Shown one piece after another: positions 9,346 to 22,215 of a stretch of 64,000 nt of DNA. Within the stretch, counting starts at the first letter, position 1, and each line of letters starts with the position of its first letter. The position numbers and the translations under genes are program-made. The notes under the pieces were generated by a model that was given only the letters and a program-made list of their open reading frames with translations, did not search any database and was not told the origin of the DNA. Source of the DNA: Enoplosus armatus (lineage: Eukaryota > Chordata > Actinopteri > Centrarchiformes > Enoplosidae); contig NC_092189.1 of assembly GCF_043641665.1 (NCBI RefSeq), forward strand, positions 18,891,333 to 18,955,332, given 5' to 3'.

Positions 9346-10990
9346 ATATAATAACAAAAATGCAATATAATATCCTTTTGCCAGCCTCGGGCAACACCAT
9401 CACTTTCATCATTGTCATTTTGGCGATGAACACTTCATATTCTGAAACTTTGCAGAATAAAAAGATCTTTCCTTTACTTGATGGAGTACGACGGCTGTTT
9501 TGTGAGAGTGACTGTCAGAATATTTCGGCTACGCTGCCAGCCCCTCTGGCCAGCTCTCTGATTCTTTCAACATGACTGAATTCATCACAAAGAGAAGGCC
9601 TACGTCTAGTTACACAAACCTGGACTGCTTGCTAGATTGTAAACTCCATTTGTGTCGGCCATCTAACCTGCACTGTGTCTAATGGCTTTTAGTGGACTTG
9701 GCAGCGGCGTAAGTGTCGACCTAATTCTCAGGGAAATTGTAAAGTTTACCCCAAAGTCAAACATGGCAGAGGGTGTGTGGCGTGTGTTGGGGCTGTTTAG
9801 CTTTTAGGAATGATATGTGGTAAAAGTGTGAGAGGAGACAGAGAGAAGAGCGAGATAGTATATCTGTGAGTGATGTGTGTTGGCAGGCAGACTGAGTGTC
9901 TTGATATTTAAATACAGGCTGCAGTCTGTAACTAAAACACACAGAAAGGTGGTCGTCAGGTTGATTATACCCATCAGTGCATAAACTCTCTCTGCATGCA
10001 ACTACAACTGCTTAAAAACAGCTCAATATGGCCTCAAATTAAGTGTGATGATATTTATATAGATGGCTTTAATAGTTTCTGCACATATCAGACTATTGTT
10101 GACATGCAGACAGCTTGTACATGATGTCAAAGATACTGTAATGACTTTAGTCAAAGGGTTACTAACATGTTGGAGGTGATGTCTCTGTTACTGACAAACT
10201 TTATTACCACTGGATGAACAGCACCAGCGTCCTCTTTTAAGCCAAAAAGCAATCCAACTGATTTGTTCTGATTTATTAAAATCTTGGTAGCACACAGTTT
10301 CCTGGCATGAAACACCTATCTTTTGAAAACAGTGATGCGTCTTCATGTAAAAATGTTAAATCAAAATGTTAAGTGAAAGAAAATCTATAGTCGCTTTGAG
10401 GAATGATGGAAAACCTTCGTCCTTGCTTTGAAAAGTGATATTTCAGTCATTTTAATGATGATATATTCGTACTATAAGTAATGATCGGCATTCCAAATAG
10501 TCCTGAATGAATAACATGATTTGTTTTATATGACAAAATAATATAATTGAATAGATAATCAATTTTAAACATAAATATACAGTTTCTTTGGTTTAAGTAG
10601 TAAATTCCAAATCATCCAAACCAGCAACAGTTGAACATTAGACATAAATTAACAACACTTTCATTAGAATGATGATAAAAAAGGCAAAACTGAACCAAGA
10701 CTTCTAAGACCCTAAATATGTGTAGTGTAGAAGCCTAAACTTCTCATGTTGGATATAATTATATAATAACTGTGGATGGATCAACTGTGTCTGCTCGACA
10801 TTCTCTTTTGTCACAATAACAGCACTTATTAAAAAAATAATCTTCTCTGTTTTCATTAAATATGGATTTCCTCTGTCTGAGGACATCGAGGCCTGAACCT
10901 CGGGGGGTCGACACCTGTTATTACTGTCTGTCCACTGTGGGACTGACTGTCTTTTGAAGTCAGGTAATTTCAGCTAATCCTCACTTCTGA
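9346..10990. other. Unassigned intergenic DNA
   Basis: AT-rich DNA without recognised repeats or exons. The reading frames at 9360-9575 (plus) and 9804-10001 (minus) show no domain-like features. Confidence 0.4.
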
Positions 10991-10999
10991 GGGTATTTT

Positions 11000-11450
11000 G
11001 GGGTTAAGATCAGAGGTGTAGCCGTGAGGGAAGTGATTGTAGATGGTGCCCCTGTTCCCAACAACAGTTCAGAGACATAAAGACAGTGAGAGAAAGACAT
11101 GAAGATAGACAGGTAGGCAGTTGCTGACGCTAATTGCATGAAATAATGATGCTTTCTACGTGTTTAGGTAATGCAGACATGTAGGGACAGACACACAGAC
11201 ACACAGACAGGTGTGCAGATGCTGGGAAGTAATTACTGGTAATAATGGGATACTGTTTCCCTGCGATTACTCCAGAAGCCACGAGTAAACCAGTGAAACC
11301 AGAATATTCCTGTATGTACAGCTTTCCATCACTGATTCTGTGGACATTAAAATGTCTGAGTTTGAGTAGCTGTGCAGCTGGCGGACAGATAGAAAATGGA
11401 CAGACAGACAGAGAGGTATGCAAAAAGGTGCGTACAGGCAGGGGAGGATA
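11000..11450. promoter_or_regulatory. Unique block with homeodomain/octamer-like motifs, candidate conserved non-coding element
   Basis: Includes GACGCTAATTGCATGAAATA (TAATTGCATG resembles a homeodomain plus octamer site), GGGAAGTAATTACTGGTAAT, and a long repeat-free run CTGCGATTACTCCAGAAGCC. Both strands stay open over about 200-290 bases (11130-11423 minus, 11245-11451 plus) without protein features, as often happens in constrained non-coding DNA. Judged by eye only. Confidence 0.3.
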
Positions 11451-12870
11451 ATCCCTCTCAGGTGACTGGGATGGGGTGGAGGGTGAGGCTAACTGCCCTG
11501 GGCAGAGATGTAATTGCTGTTTAAACTGTCATGTTCACATCATGCTGTTTTCATAAGTTTACAGCCATCAGGCTAAAGAGTTGTGGCAGGATGGCTTTGT
11601 AGAGAGGGGAGGACTGGAGGTCTTTTTCTTTTTTTTCCTCGAGGGTGCAATTTTCCTTCCTCTTGTAGTAATTTCTTAAAACCATTTAACTCAAAATCGG
11701 CTCAGTATTTACAGATATTTACAATATATTTTGTCTATCTAAGTCAATTAAAGAATCAACAATAACTACACTATGCCTCAATTTATTCCTGCACGTTTTC
11801 CCACTGGACTGTTTGTGAGGCAATTACTGAACTGTACTGTACTGACTGTACAGATGTTAGCTGTAGCAAGCTGGGTTCCATTCACATCTGTTTGCGTTCA
11901 AGTATATAATGCACTTACATACATACATAAAAGACTAGACTTTCAAATTTTTGATTCAAAATAATGTGGAAGTGAAAAACTGATTCTAGATCAGTACTCT
12001 GTGAGGCCTGACATAAAACAGCCTTCTCACACCATAGATACTTTCAAAATAAAATTACTTTTTACTTATTACTTGAAATAATGCTCACGTAGACCCCAAA
12101 CTGAAAGAGACTATCCCTCCTTATACAGTCCTGAGTCGGAGTGAATATTACACCCGGGCTACTGACATGAAATTACCTGCTTGGACATGAAAAGAACAGA
12201 AAAGACAAACATACCATCAGTTGTAGCTTGTTTGGATTTGCATGGCTTCTACAAGAGAAAGGTTTCATAAATCTAACCCAGCCTCCAGACAGTAAATAGT
12301 TTTACAGAGAGAGAGAGATCATGTATGTGTGTGTGTATGCAGAGATTCCTACTTGAAATCCCTTATAACCACGTCAGTCAGCGCATAAACAGACAGGCTA
12401 TTAGTGGTTAGCAGAGAGAATCAATGTCCATGTGTTTTGACATATATCTCTGTAGAAAAGTATATGAGTGCACATAAAGTCCACAGGGCCTCGAGGTACA
12501 TGAGAGCTCACCATGGTGAGACAACAGACACGTAGTGTATAAATACATTATATACAGGGCCAGGATAGGTAGGGGCTACAACTACTGAAAACTGGGAACC
12601 TCTTACATTGATATAAAAGGTGTATTAATGTACAGTAAGTTGAACAAAATAGACTATTAGAACAGAAAGAAAGAAAAACAGTAGGACTGTTTCTAATGCA
12701 AAGGAGATTTTAAGCACAACGAAGGAGTAAAACTGGTTAATTATACTCTGTGAACAGGGCCGAGGTGTAGAGTCTGTTTGTATTCAACTATAAAGAGTGG
12801 ATGGAAAATAAGGAGCAAAACTGGATTAAAAAACATGAGAAGGAATAGAGAATAAAGTGCAAAACAAACA
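11451..12870. other. Unassigned intergenic DNA
   Basis: No exon or recognised repeat apart from short GA and TG runs near 12306-12340. Confidence 0.4.
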
Positions 12871-12948
12871 AAACCCTCCTACCAGCACCTCTATAGCTCA
12901 CTGATTAACACGTTATATCTTGTTTGTTCAATCCGTACAAAAAAACGC
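12871..12948 (+). repeat. Fragment of a teleost repeat (CCTACCAGCACCTCTAAAGCTC family), middle part
   Basis: CCTACCAGCACCTCTATAGC, TCACTGATTAACACGTTATA, TCTTGTTTGTTCAATCCGTA occur in the order expected for the central part of a common percomorph element. The first part of the same family lies at 18122-18276. Confidence 0.7.
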
Positions 12949-14123
12949 CATCTAACTTGCAGCAAGGAAGCGAATAAGCGTATCTTCCTTTAAAGAATGA
13001 GCTGTTAATGTCAAATCCTGTTATGCAACAATCAGATCTAAAAGACACCTTTATACACCCACGTGTTTAAATGTGTTAATGTGTGTAAAGGTCTCTGATG
13101 ACAGAGATGTTAGGTCAACAGGAAAAAAACCTACCACACCATCATGCTCCGGCTCACAAACTCACCATGAAGGCAGCATATGTTCAGTCCCGGGACACGT
13201 CCTATTTTGGGGTATTTTATGACATTGATCCTGGCTTATGTTGATGTTATGTAATTTTTTTACACCATATTAAGGCCGCTTCTAAAAACGGACTGCTCAT
13301 TCCAGTCACATCTAGGTTACGTTGGACACAGCTGATGGAGCACGGAAAATCTTGGAAGGGAGGGAGGGGAAAATAGTACAGTGGAAACACAACTAAATAA
13401 GGACAATAATAAATATAAAAAAGCTGCATAGCATTGTCAATAAAATGGTTTGAAAAGATAATCTTTCTAAATTAACCTTTAATTTAAATATGTATAGAAA
13501 ATTGCAAACAAAGTGCTCCCTAGTGGCACCAAGAGACTGCAGTGTTTATTACAACCCACAACATGGATGTTTGGTGAAAGAAAAAACATTAATTTTGATC
13601 CTTTGAGTAACAACTGACTTATCTGAGGTCAGTTTCCATTAACACAGGAGATGTGGTCGAGGTTATTTGGAGCAGTTAACGTTTATCACAAAGATTAAAG
13701 ACTTTTGCTGATTGAAGAGTTGTAAGTCTGTAAATCATCTACCAAAACATGTACAGCTGTAATGGTCTCATCCACAATCTATGACGTTCATAGCTGCTGT
13801 AGAAAGCTGACGGCCCCATTCTTAATCCTGCCCACTAACCTCGCTACCTTGTCAGTAGTAGGCTAAATATTGAAAGTGTGTCCTTTATCCTAATATCCAC
13901 AGCAAATGTTATGGTTAGTCCTTCATTTAGGCTTTAACAATACCTTCTCACGAATCAACGTTTTCACCTCACAGCAGTATTGGACATTTTGACCAATAGA
14001 CCACCACCTCAGGCACCGTCACTAGTGACGAGGACAAGCAACAAGAAACAAGTCTTTATTTCTTTATTTGACCTGCAGTTTGAATATGGCTTTTTAGCAC
14101 AAACTGTGTTTTTGTGCAGCATG

Positions 14124-14163
<40 letters not shown>

Positions 14164-17100
14164 TGTCAATGTTCATAACTCACAGTCAGAACATGTAAAG
14201 TAACATTTGGGAGAGCCTGAACACACATACACACACACAGAACATGAGGAGTGTATCACTTGGCAATATTTTTCAGAATGATTTGGTGTTACTATCCCAG
14301 TCATTACTTTATAAACCCAGAGTGGTCATATTTCATCTGTTAGCTTGCAGCTGATTTGGAATTTGTTCAGGTTTGACGTGTTCCAGGTTTCTGTCAGGAC
14401 TCCAGAAGGACTTCCAACAAAAGAGACAAATAAATAATAGAAACAAGTCTTTTACCCCAGGCACAATCACAACAGAACAATGATTTATCCTGAGCTGAGC
14501 TGTGGAAGAAGAGAGATATTTCATTTACTTAACAGAGCTGCACCATTGTTGGCTGAACTGAGCTGAATCTATATTAAACCAGTCTTAGTTTTGGTCATAG
14601 CTGAATGTGAGTTAGACAGATAAAAAAAGGTAACCTCAGAACCTTCAGCTGTTTTTCCATTTTAGTAATCACAACTTCCTTACAGCTTAGGAAACCAGAG
14701 CTTGGTTTGTGGTTTGCTAACAATGTTGAGGAGCGAGCACTGAGAAAGGAAGCGTTTTAGAGACTGCAGACAGTAAAGGTCCATTTACAATGCAATTTTG
14801 GGCTGTCCCAGACAAACATTGACAATAATGAGAGAAATGTGGTCAAAATATGCCGTGAAATGATGCAGAACCCACTGGTGAGCCTCAAAATCACTTTTCA
14901 AACTATTTTCGGTGGCCACAACCTTTCGATGTATAAAAAGTGTCAGCGCTGCAGCCGAAGCTTGCCTATTGTTTTGCTACAAGTTCAAGAGTTGATGACA
15001 CGTCTCTGCTTGCATGCGTTTTCTTTTCTGATCAGACTATAGTGCTACGATTCACCGGGATTTCATCACACAATCTGACATGCATCAAAACTGACATCTG
15101 ACAGTCATGACACAGATATACTTTATTAGACCCATCTTGCACAGTGGGACACGCAATGAACTTGTAAAACAGTCTATAGGCTCGCAGTGAGAACTGTCAT
15201 GATCTACGGCAGCTGAAATAACATGTTTTTATTTAGATTGCCTGTTACTCAGTGTTGTAAAACATGAAAAGATGACCCTCTCCTCCTCTTAACGAATAGA
15301 GAACACAAACTGTACAGTATTTTGTTTCCTGACCCAGCACCTGCCTCATCGTCTGCTTGCCTGCTTTGAGAAACAACGATGTTTGGGGTCCGGAGAGGCA
15401 AAAACAAAAGTGTCTAAAACAACAACTTTTCAGACCTAAAAGTTTTGCATATTGAATTATATTTCTTCAGAAATTCTATGGTGCCTCAGTTGGAAAGATA
15501 CATGGAATATATAGTTTATTCAATAAGACAGATGCAATTTATTCTGCTATAGCAATTAGAGAAAAGGTACACCTTGTTATAGGGTTTGCAGGTCCCCCTT
15601 GAAATTTACCACTCGCACTTCACTAAGGCTGATGAAAGTAAAGAGGATTTCGCTTTTGACAGTGTCTTATATTAATTTAGAAATATGGCCAGTTGTAAGC
15701 CTCAAAGTAATCACTAAATTAACGGCATAAATATTAAAGCTCCAGTCTGAGCATGTACATCCATAGAAACACACTTTCTTTGTCTACCTTTGTGTCCCTT
15801 CCCTCCCCGACTCTGTTGTTGCCAAGGCAGATGGAAGGTTTCAGTGAACAGATGCAGCAGAGATGTTATCCATGTGTTGTTCCCTGTGAAATAAAAAACA
15901 AAAAAGAAGCCCAGAGTTAGACTCTATGGTCCTAACATGAATCATGTTGCTCAACAAAACACATGGACAAGACATTGACTGACGAGACAAAAATGTGTTT
16001 TGTGTGATTGAGATATAACGTGATAATTAAGTGAGCTTTAGAGGTATTGGTAGGCGGATTTAGTCATCGGTGCCTCATCTGACACTTTGTGCTGAATTAG
16101 GCTAAAAGGTTTTCTATTTGATGCAGAAACTGATATGAATCTTCTTGTTTGACAGTGGATAATAAACTGGACTTTTAAAATGGGTTTCTGTTCTTTACTA
16201 AGCTGAGGAAAAGTTCTGCATAGTGAGAGAGAGAAGAGGAGAGATCGAACATCCAGACAAATACAGGCAGGTAAAAATAAAGAGGACACACCAAACGACC
16301 CAAAAAATGTAAATGGTTGAAATTGGAGCAGAAGCAGCAGTAATCCAGAGTGCATGTGTAGCAAGATTAACAACACTCATTTGCAGAGATAAAACACACA
16401 CACACACACACACACAGATATGAATGAGGGTGCCTGCCTCTGGCCAGAACACTATACAGTCCAGCTCCTCTTTAAATAAACAGCAGTTAGAGTCTCATGC
16501 TAATGACGCTACAGAGCTGCATTTCTGCTAATGTTCTCTCGAATGATGGAATATCAACAAACTTTTTTCAGACAGGATCTAAAACATTTCCTCTTCCCAA
16601 CAGAGCCACAACTTTTCATCTCCTGTTCTCTTTTCTATTCGCCCTGTTCAGTTCCTCATGAGAACATTTTAAAAAGGGGTATTAAGTGACCGATGGCTTT
16701 TATTAACCTCTGCTGGTGCCCAGTAGGTATTACAACAGCATAAACAAAACATGCCTCCTTTATGGCTCAAGCAGCATTACTTGAAATAGAGATTGCAAAT
16801 CTCCTTGTGTACCGTTAGCACTAAGATGTCCATAAATGTATTTAGTCTTTTGTCTCTGAGGATTATGACGATGTCTCTGCTGATAAGACGTCTGTGGAAA
16901 ACATCTTCTTCTCTCCAATTTGCACAAAAACCTTCCTACATACTGTACAGTTGATAATAAAGCAGCAACATGGCTTCTTTTTCATATTTTTTTAAGAATT
17001 CTTCTAAAATTTCCCATGACACAATGGAAGACATAGTGGCTCAAATTGAACAGATTGTCACTGAGAACTTCCATTTGCCCTCACCACTGCAGTCCATCAC

Positions 17101-18121
17101 TAAGGTCTCAAGTTTCCAATCACTAATGACATCAATCACTGCAGACTGGAGGCCAGTTCAAACACCATCTGTGTTGCTTTAATTGTCCTGTCTTTATTTC
17201 CTTTCCAGTAACAACCACATGCGTCTGTCTTTGGCTCAAGATTCACCAAAACAACATGATTATTGCTGATTAGAAAGTGGTTTTGCTGAGATCATTTCAA
17301 TCATATAAAATCAAATACAATTATTTCATGTTTTCTCTGTGAGTCAGTGAGGAAAAACAGCAGCTGTGTCAGCTTCCCTCACGACAGTTAATAAAAAGGT
17401 CACATATAATTCTCGAGCACTATCGTTACATAAGAATAAAACTTTGGGTCAGTCCCTTTATCTACTAATAATAATATTATTATACATTTTACATACATAA
17501 CATTACATTTCCTCTTTGTCAGAGGAAAAGCACAAATAATATGGAGACTTTTATTCTTTCTTTATTCTCAACAAACAGAGTTACACAAATAATCATTTAT
17601 TTATTTATATCAGTCATTTACAATGACCTGAAACCTGAAAGTGTGACAGAACAATTTCACTTGCCATGTTTGTAGCTAAATGGAGAGTTGCATTTGGGAC
17701 TATAACGTCTAAAAGTTCATTTCCAAATGATTTAGAAGCACAAGTGTCAAATGTGCACTTCTAGGCAGAGACGTTTTCTTCTGCTGAGAGTGTACTTAGA
17801 CCTTGTTAGGTCAGCAGACTCTTGATTTGTTATTATGAACATAAACAGATGAGACACTGCCTGATTCTGAGGTTTCTGGAGCAGCAGTGTGAAAGAAAAA
17901 AGATGACATGACGAAGTGTTCCTCATAACTGTTGCTGTGGATGATAAAACACATTTTGAGGAGTGGCCAGTTACCATGAAAGTTATTGTCAAAGAAAACT
18001 TTATGTTTACGATTGCTTGTGCTTCCTTAGATAGTTTATTAACTTTGAAAATGTCTAAATTCAACTGATCGCCTTTTTTTTAAGTTTGCTTTCTTGCAGA
18101 AAATGAGATGAAAAGATTGAT
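12949..18121. other. Intergenic DNA with two short microsatellites, no gene
   Basis: Contains a (TG)n tract at 14128-14167 and an (AC)n tract at 16394-16416. I see no exon, RNA gene or recognised repeat in the remainder. Confidence 0.45.
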
Positions 18122-18276
18122 ACCGCTCTCATGTTGGTGAACGTGGAGCTTCAGCCAGCAGTCTGTTTAGCATAGCTTAGCACAAAGACTGGAAGCAGGG
18201 GGAAATAGCTAGCCTGGTTCTATCTGAAGGTAACAAAATGCAAGAAAGTAAACAAAATGTCAAACTGTTCCTTTAA
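18122..18276 (+). repeat. Teleost repeat (TTAGCATAGCTTAGCACAAAGACTGG family), ends joined by internal deletion
   Basis: Starts near GTGGAGCTTCAGCCAGCAGT, then TTAGCACAAAGACTGGAAGC, AGGGGGAAATAGCTAGCCTG and AAGGTAACAAAATGCA, and jumps to the family's end, TGTCAAACTGTTCCTTTAA. The usual middle (seen at 12871-12948) is absent, so this copy carries an internal deletion. Confidence 0.75.
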
Positions 18277-20725
18277 GGCATATTTTAAGTTACTCCCAGA
18301 AGAAAACAACCTCATTCAACTGTCAGGTGTTTCTTTATTAAACAAGTTAGACTTCTCAAAGAAAACAGGCTACACTTCTGAGCTGCACTGAACACAGCAG
18401 GCGAAGGACAAAAGTCTGATGTGTATAGTAATTATGGAGCTTGTTGGTACGTCGTCCACAGCCTCCATACTGTCATTCACTGACTTAACCTAAAATCCTC
18501 AGCACGCAACTCACAAGAGCTTAGAGTTAAGCCAGAAAGACAGGTGTCATCTTGGAAATTACATCTCCAACCATTTGTTACTTTCCGGACTTTCAAGAAA
18601 CAAACAGCTTTAAGCTGACTGTCAGTCTCAGGTACCCTCCCTGAAAACCATTATCATCATAAAAGGCAGTCAAGAGGCCTCAGATACACAAACATGTAGG
18701 AGTTATGTACATGTCACAAAATATTTCCTCTGATCCAACCTGTACAGTGATTTTTATTTGTGATGTTTTCTGAGTGAACAACAGTGACAGATGTATTTTC
18801 AGCCGAGGCTGTGCATGTTAACATAAAGGCTGAGAACATGATATAGGTCACCAAGCTAATGCAGGCACGAGACAAGGTGCACACCCAGGGAAACGTGACC
18901 ACACTCCTGAATAATTCACATGTCATGTAAAGGGATAGCTCGGAGACCTCACGCGCAGAAAGGGCCTCTCAATCTGAAGAACGAGGACATACGTTGGGGC
19001 GTTGGCGAAGACGAGGACATAGAAACTGAATAAATAGAGAGGATTATCTCTCATGTATTGCAGGTCTACAATCATCTACTGCACATGTAAATATCTGATG
19101 TCCTGACATAGGACATAGAAAGACACATGACCATAGTGGTGTTAACAACCGCAGTAAGGGAAAAAGACCTCATCATGTATTAAAACAGCTTCCTTAGATT
19201 CTCAGTTACATTACTATTAGCATCAATATTGTGAAGATTACTTTCTTTCATAGGAGGACTAAATAATCATGTGAAAAGGTTAGCTAATAGCTCATTTATG
19301 ACAAGTCGAACAATGTGAATTATAGGTTCGATGTAGACAACTTAAAACAACTTGGCTGAGGTTGAGATAAGATTTTAGTGTGAAGGTTCATTCTTTTACC
19401 CTGGAAACACTCACTAGTTGTTTTTTTTAACACAGATTTCAATGTCACAGGCTTTCTCATATACCACCACTTGTAATCACATGACTGGAAAACAGTGAAA
19501 ATTGTTTGTTTAAAATTCTGGAAAAATAACGGTAAGATTTTTATAATTTTGGTTTGAGTCAAATTTAACAAATCAGACGTTTTGGAAACTTAGCCATCAT
19601 AAGAAACAGATCTATATGAAATGGAAATGTGATTTTAAGTAAGAAAAATGTTTTTTTCCTCTGTGGATTTGACTGTCTTGTCTAGATGTCTATGCCTCTG
19701 TGGCCGAGGGACATATGGCCGCTTTGCATGTTCATTAGGTATTGATGAGGTCGATCAATTATTTATTTGTCCTCGTTAACTCTGACCACAGTGACCTTTA
19801 GGTATATGAGTCACACTTCAGAATGATGTCACCCAGGGCCTATTTAACACGTGTGTCACACACACAATATGAGTGCACAGGTAAGCAGACTCGCTTACCT
19901 GTGTGTTAGGATGCAAGTACACACACTGACACCTGAGACTTCCTGTTATTGTGATAGGACAAAGACAGCTTCTCAACTCTCACGGCAACAAGTGATTAAC
20001 TCTGTCGTCCAGATACTCAAAACTTCAACTCTGAACTCGATGAGACCCACGACAACGACCAGCAGAGGAGAGGAGAGAGGGAGCGTCACAGCCTCCAAAT
20101 GGAAACCATGCAACTGAGCTGCAGCTGCAACCTGCAGTGACGTATCAGAGACAGTATCTGTTTTCACCCACACACTCAGTAACCTTCTTCCATTCACACT
20201 TGTTCACCTCTTTCCATTCACACAAACACATACACATACAGACAAGAATTAACTGGTTCACACAGGCCAGAAAAGCAGGACAGGGGAGGAAGAGGAGGAG
20301 GAGGCGGAGGTAGTATTAAATCCCTTCCAGGAATGTGGGTTATATAGACTGAATTTTAATAATATTTAATATATGTTATTTATTGATTTTCTTTTCTTTT
20401 CATCACTTTATCTATTCAGTGAAGATGGGATTATAAAAACACATTTCCAAAAGTCATTTCTATTACTTCATGCTTGCTGCGATGTGTGGTCAACACACTC
20501 AACAGACCAACTTTTTTGTTTTTAATAACTACATTTGAAAACTCTGGGTGATAATTGGTAAAAGATCAATGACCCTCAACTACAAGATATTGCAAAATTC
20601 ATAAACAAAAATGTTTTTGCTGAAATACTACAAAAGCAGCTGTACTGAACTGCAGGAGGTTACGAAAGAGACAAAACTCACACTCACCTCCCACTGACCC
20701 AGAGCAAGGAGCTGAATTTGAATAT

Positions 20726-20728
<3 letters not shown>
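18277..20728. other. Unassigned intergenic DNA
   Basis: No exon or recognised repeat. TTTGCATGTTCATTAGGTAT near 19723 and the TGACCACAGTGACCTTTA element near 19783 are the most motif-like parts, the latter resembling spaced nuclear-receptor half sites. Confidence 0.35.

Positions 20729-20782
<54 letters not shown>
20729..20782. repeat. (AC)27 microsatellite
   Basis: Pure AC run. First of a cluster of CA/TG/GA tracts ending near 21470. Confidence 0.97.
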
Positions 20783-20785
<3 letters not shown>

Positions 20786-20954
20786 TGAAATTCTACACAG
20801 TTGTACAAATATACAGACAGATATGCATGCATGCACTCACATGCAACAAAAACGCACACTTGCTCAGAACTTTACTTTTGCAGCAAGCCTAATACCCCTT
20901 GCTGTGCTGAGATTTCTACTTTAGCATGAAAACACAGTCATCTTCAGCCTGGGC

Positions 20955-20986
<32 letters not shown>

Positions 20987-21050
20987 TGTGTGTGTGATAG
21001 ACAGAGAGAGAGAAAGAGAGAGAGAGAGAGAGCGAGAGAGAGAGTGTGTG
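20955..21050. repeat. Compound (TG)n(GA)n microsatellite
   Basis: TG run to 20996 with CGCG interruptions, then GA-rich from 21003 to 21044, then TG. The overlapping minus- and plus-strand frames here are repeat translations. Confidence 0.95.
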
Positions 21051-21138
21051 TCCACTGGCATACAAACTCGACCGGCATCCAAGCAACTGCTATTGACCGA
21101 CGGTGGAAACTATTTGTGAATGAGACGCAGAGTCCTAA

Positions 21139-21139
<1 letters not shown>

Positions 21140-21175
<36 letters not shown>

Positions 21176-21200
21176 GCACACACACACACACACACACACA
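21140..21200. repeat. (CA)n microsatellite with CG interruptions
   Basis: About 30 CA units broken by CGCACG at 21171. Confidence 0.95.
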
Positions 21201-21319
21201 TATACAAATGTGAGCATGCAGAAATACCTGCAGGAATATACAAATATATACACATACATGAGCAGCAGCAGCATGAACACATTCAAATGGCTGGTTTGTG
21301 CAGACATTATGTTTTAAGT

Positions 21320-21320
<1 letters not shown>

Positions 21321-21358
<38 letters not shown>

Positions 21359-21359
21359 T
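21321..21359. repeat. (CA)n microsatellite
   Basis: CA run ending CGCACATA. A further short CA run lies at about 21453-21468. Confidence 0.95.
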
Positions 21360-21984
21360 ACAGACCCTTGTCTTGAGACATCCCTCTTAGTGGGGAATGG
21401 GACAATTTCGTTCTGTCTATAAAGGCTGCTTTGTGTCCTGACTATCTGATAAACACACACACACACACCTAATGACTGCTTTGTGTCCACATTTTAAGAC
21501 GGACACACACATCAACGCAGAGACCAGCTGCTTTGTACCCTCATTATGTAGCTGTTAGGCTCAGGCTACTTGGGATTGCAAACACGGGCCAAGCAGATGT
21601 CCACTGGCCAAACAGTGCTGACGGCAGTCACACACAGACGCACACACGCAGATGGATGTGTGTACAGACACACTCTCCTCTCTCTCCTGTACAAACTGAG
21701 GAGTCAGCCTGGTGTCAGGTAGGTTTTTACATGCGTCCCCTCGTTCACGAGAAGCGATGCGCTTCACACTTCCAGAGTGGAGCGAGACTCTGAAACAGGA
21801 GAAAGAGGAGCTGGGTAGTTATCAGCAGCAATAATATCCATCATGAAATCCAACATGTGGCAGTACTACAGACTCTGTGAAGCTGTAATGCTCATTGTGA
21901 AGAAAACCAAGCTGTTAGACAGATAAACCAAAGTGTGGGACAGAGTTAAATTGTGACCTGATGATTGCGCTGGATGGGAAAGTC

Positions 21985-22215
21985 GGGGGGGTCATCAAAG
22001 TTCACAAAGAACATGAATTTCTACATCAAACTGCATAACCCATCCAACAGTTGGGGAGACATTTTACTTTAAACCTCAAATGTCAACCTCTTGGTGGCGC
22101 TATATGAGAAGTCACCAAAGTCATTATAAGATTCGTCATCTGGGAAAATGTCACGGCAATCCATCCAATATTTGCTGAGATATTTCACACTGGACCGATG
22201 TGGTCGACTCACCGA
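21985..22215 (-). repeat. Reverse copy of the AAATATCTCAACAACTACTGG teleost repeat
   Basis: Minus strand reads GTGAAATATCTCAGCAAATA, GGATGGATTGCCGTGACATT, AATGACTTTGGTGACTTCTC, ATATAGCGCCACCAAGAGGT and AATGTCTCCCCAACTGTTGG, matching the family at 9035-9345 block by block. Confidence 0.75.

Noticed and set aside
20944..21376. Several frames of 65-138 codons rich in His-Thr or Cys-Val
   Set aside because: They are translations of CA/TG microsatellites.
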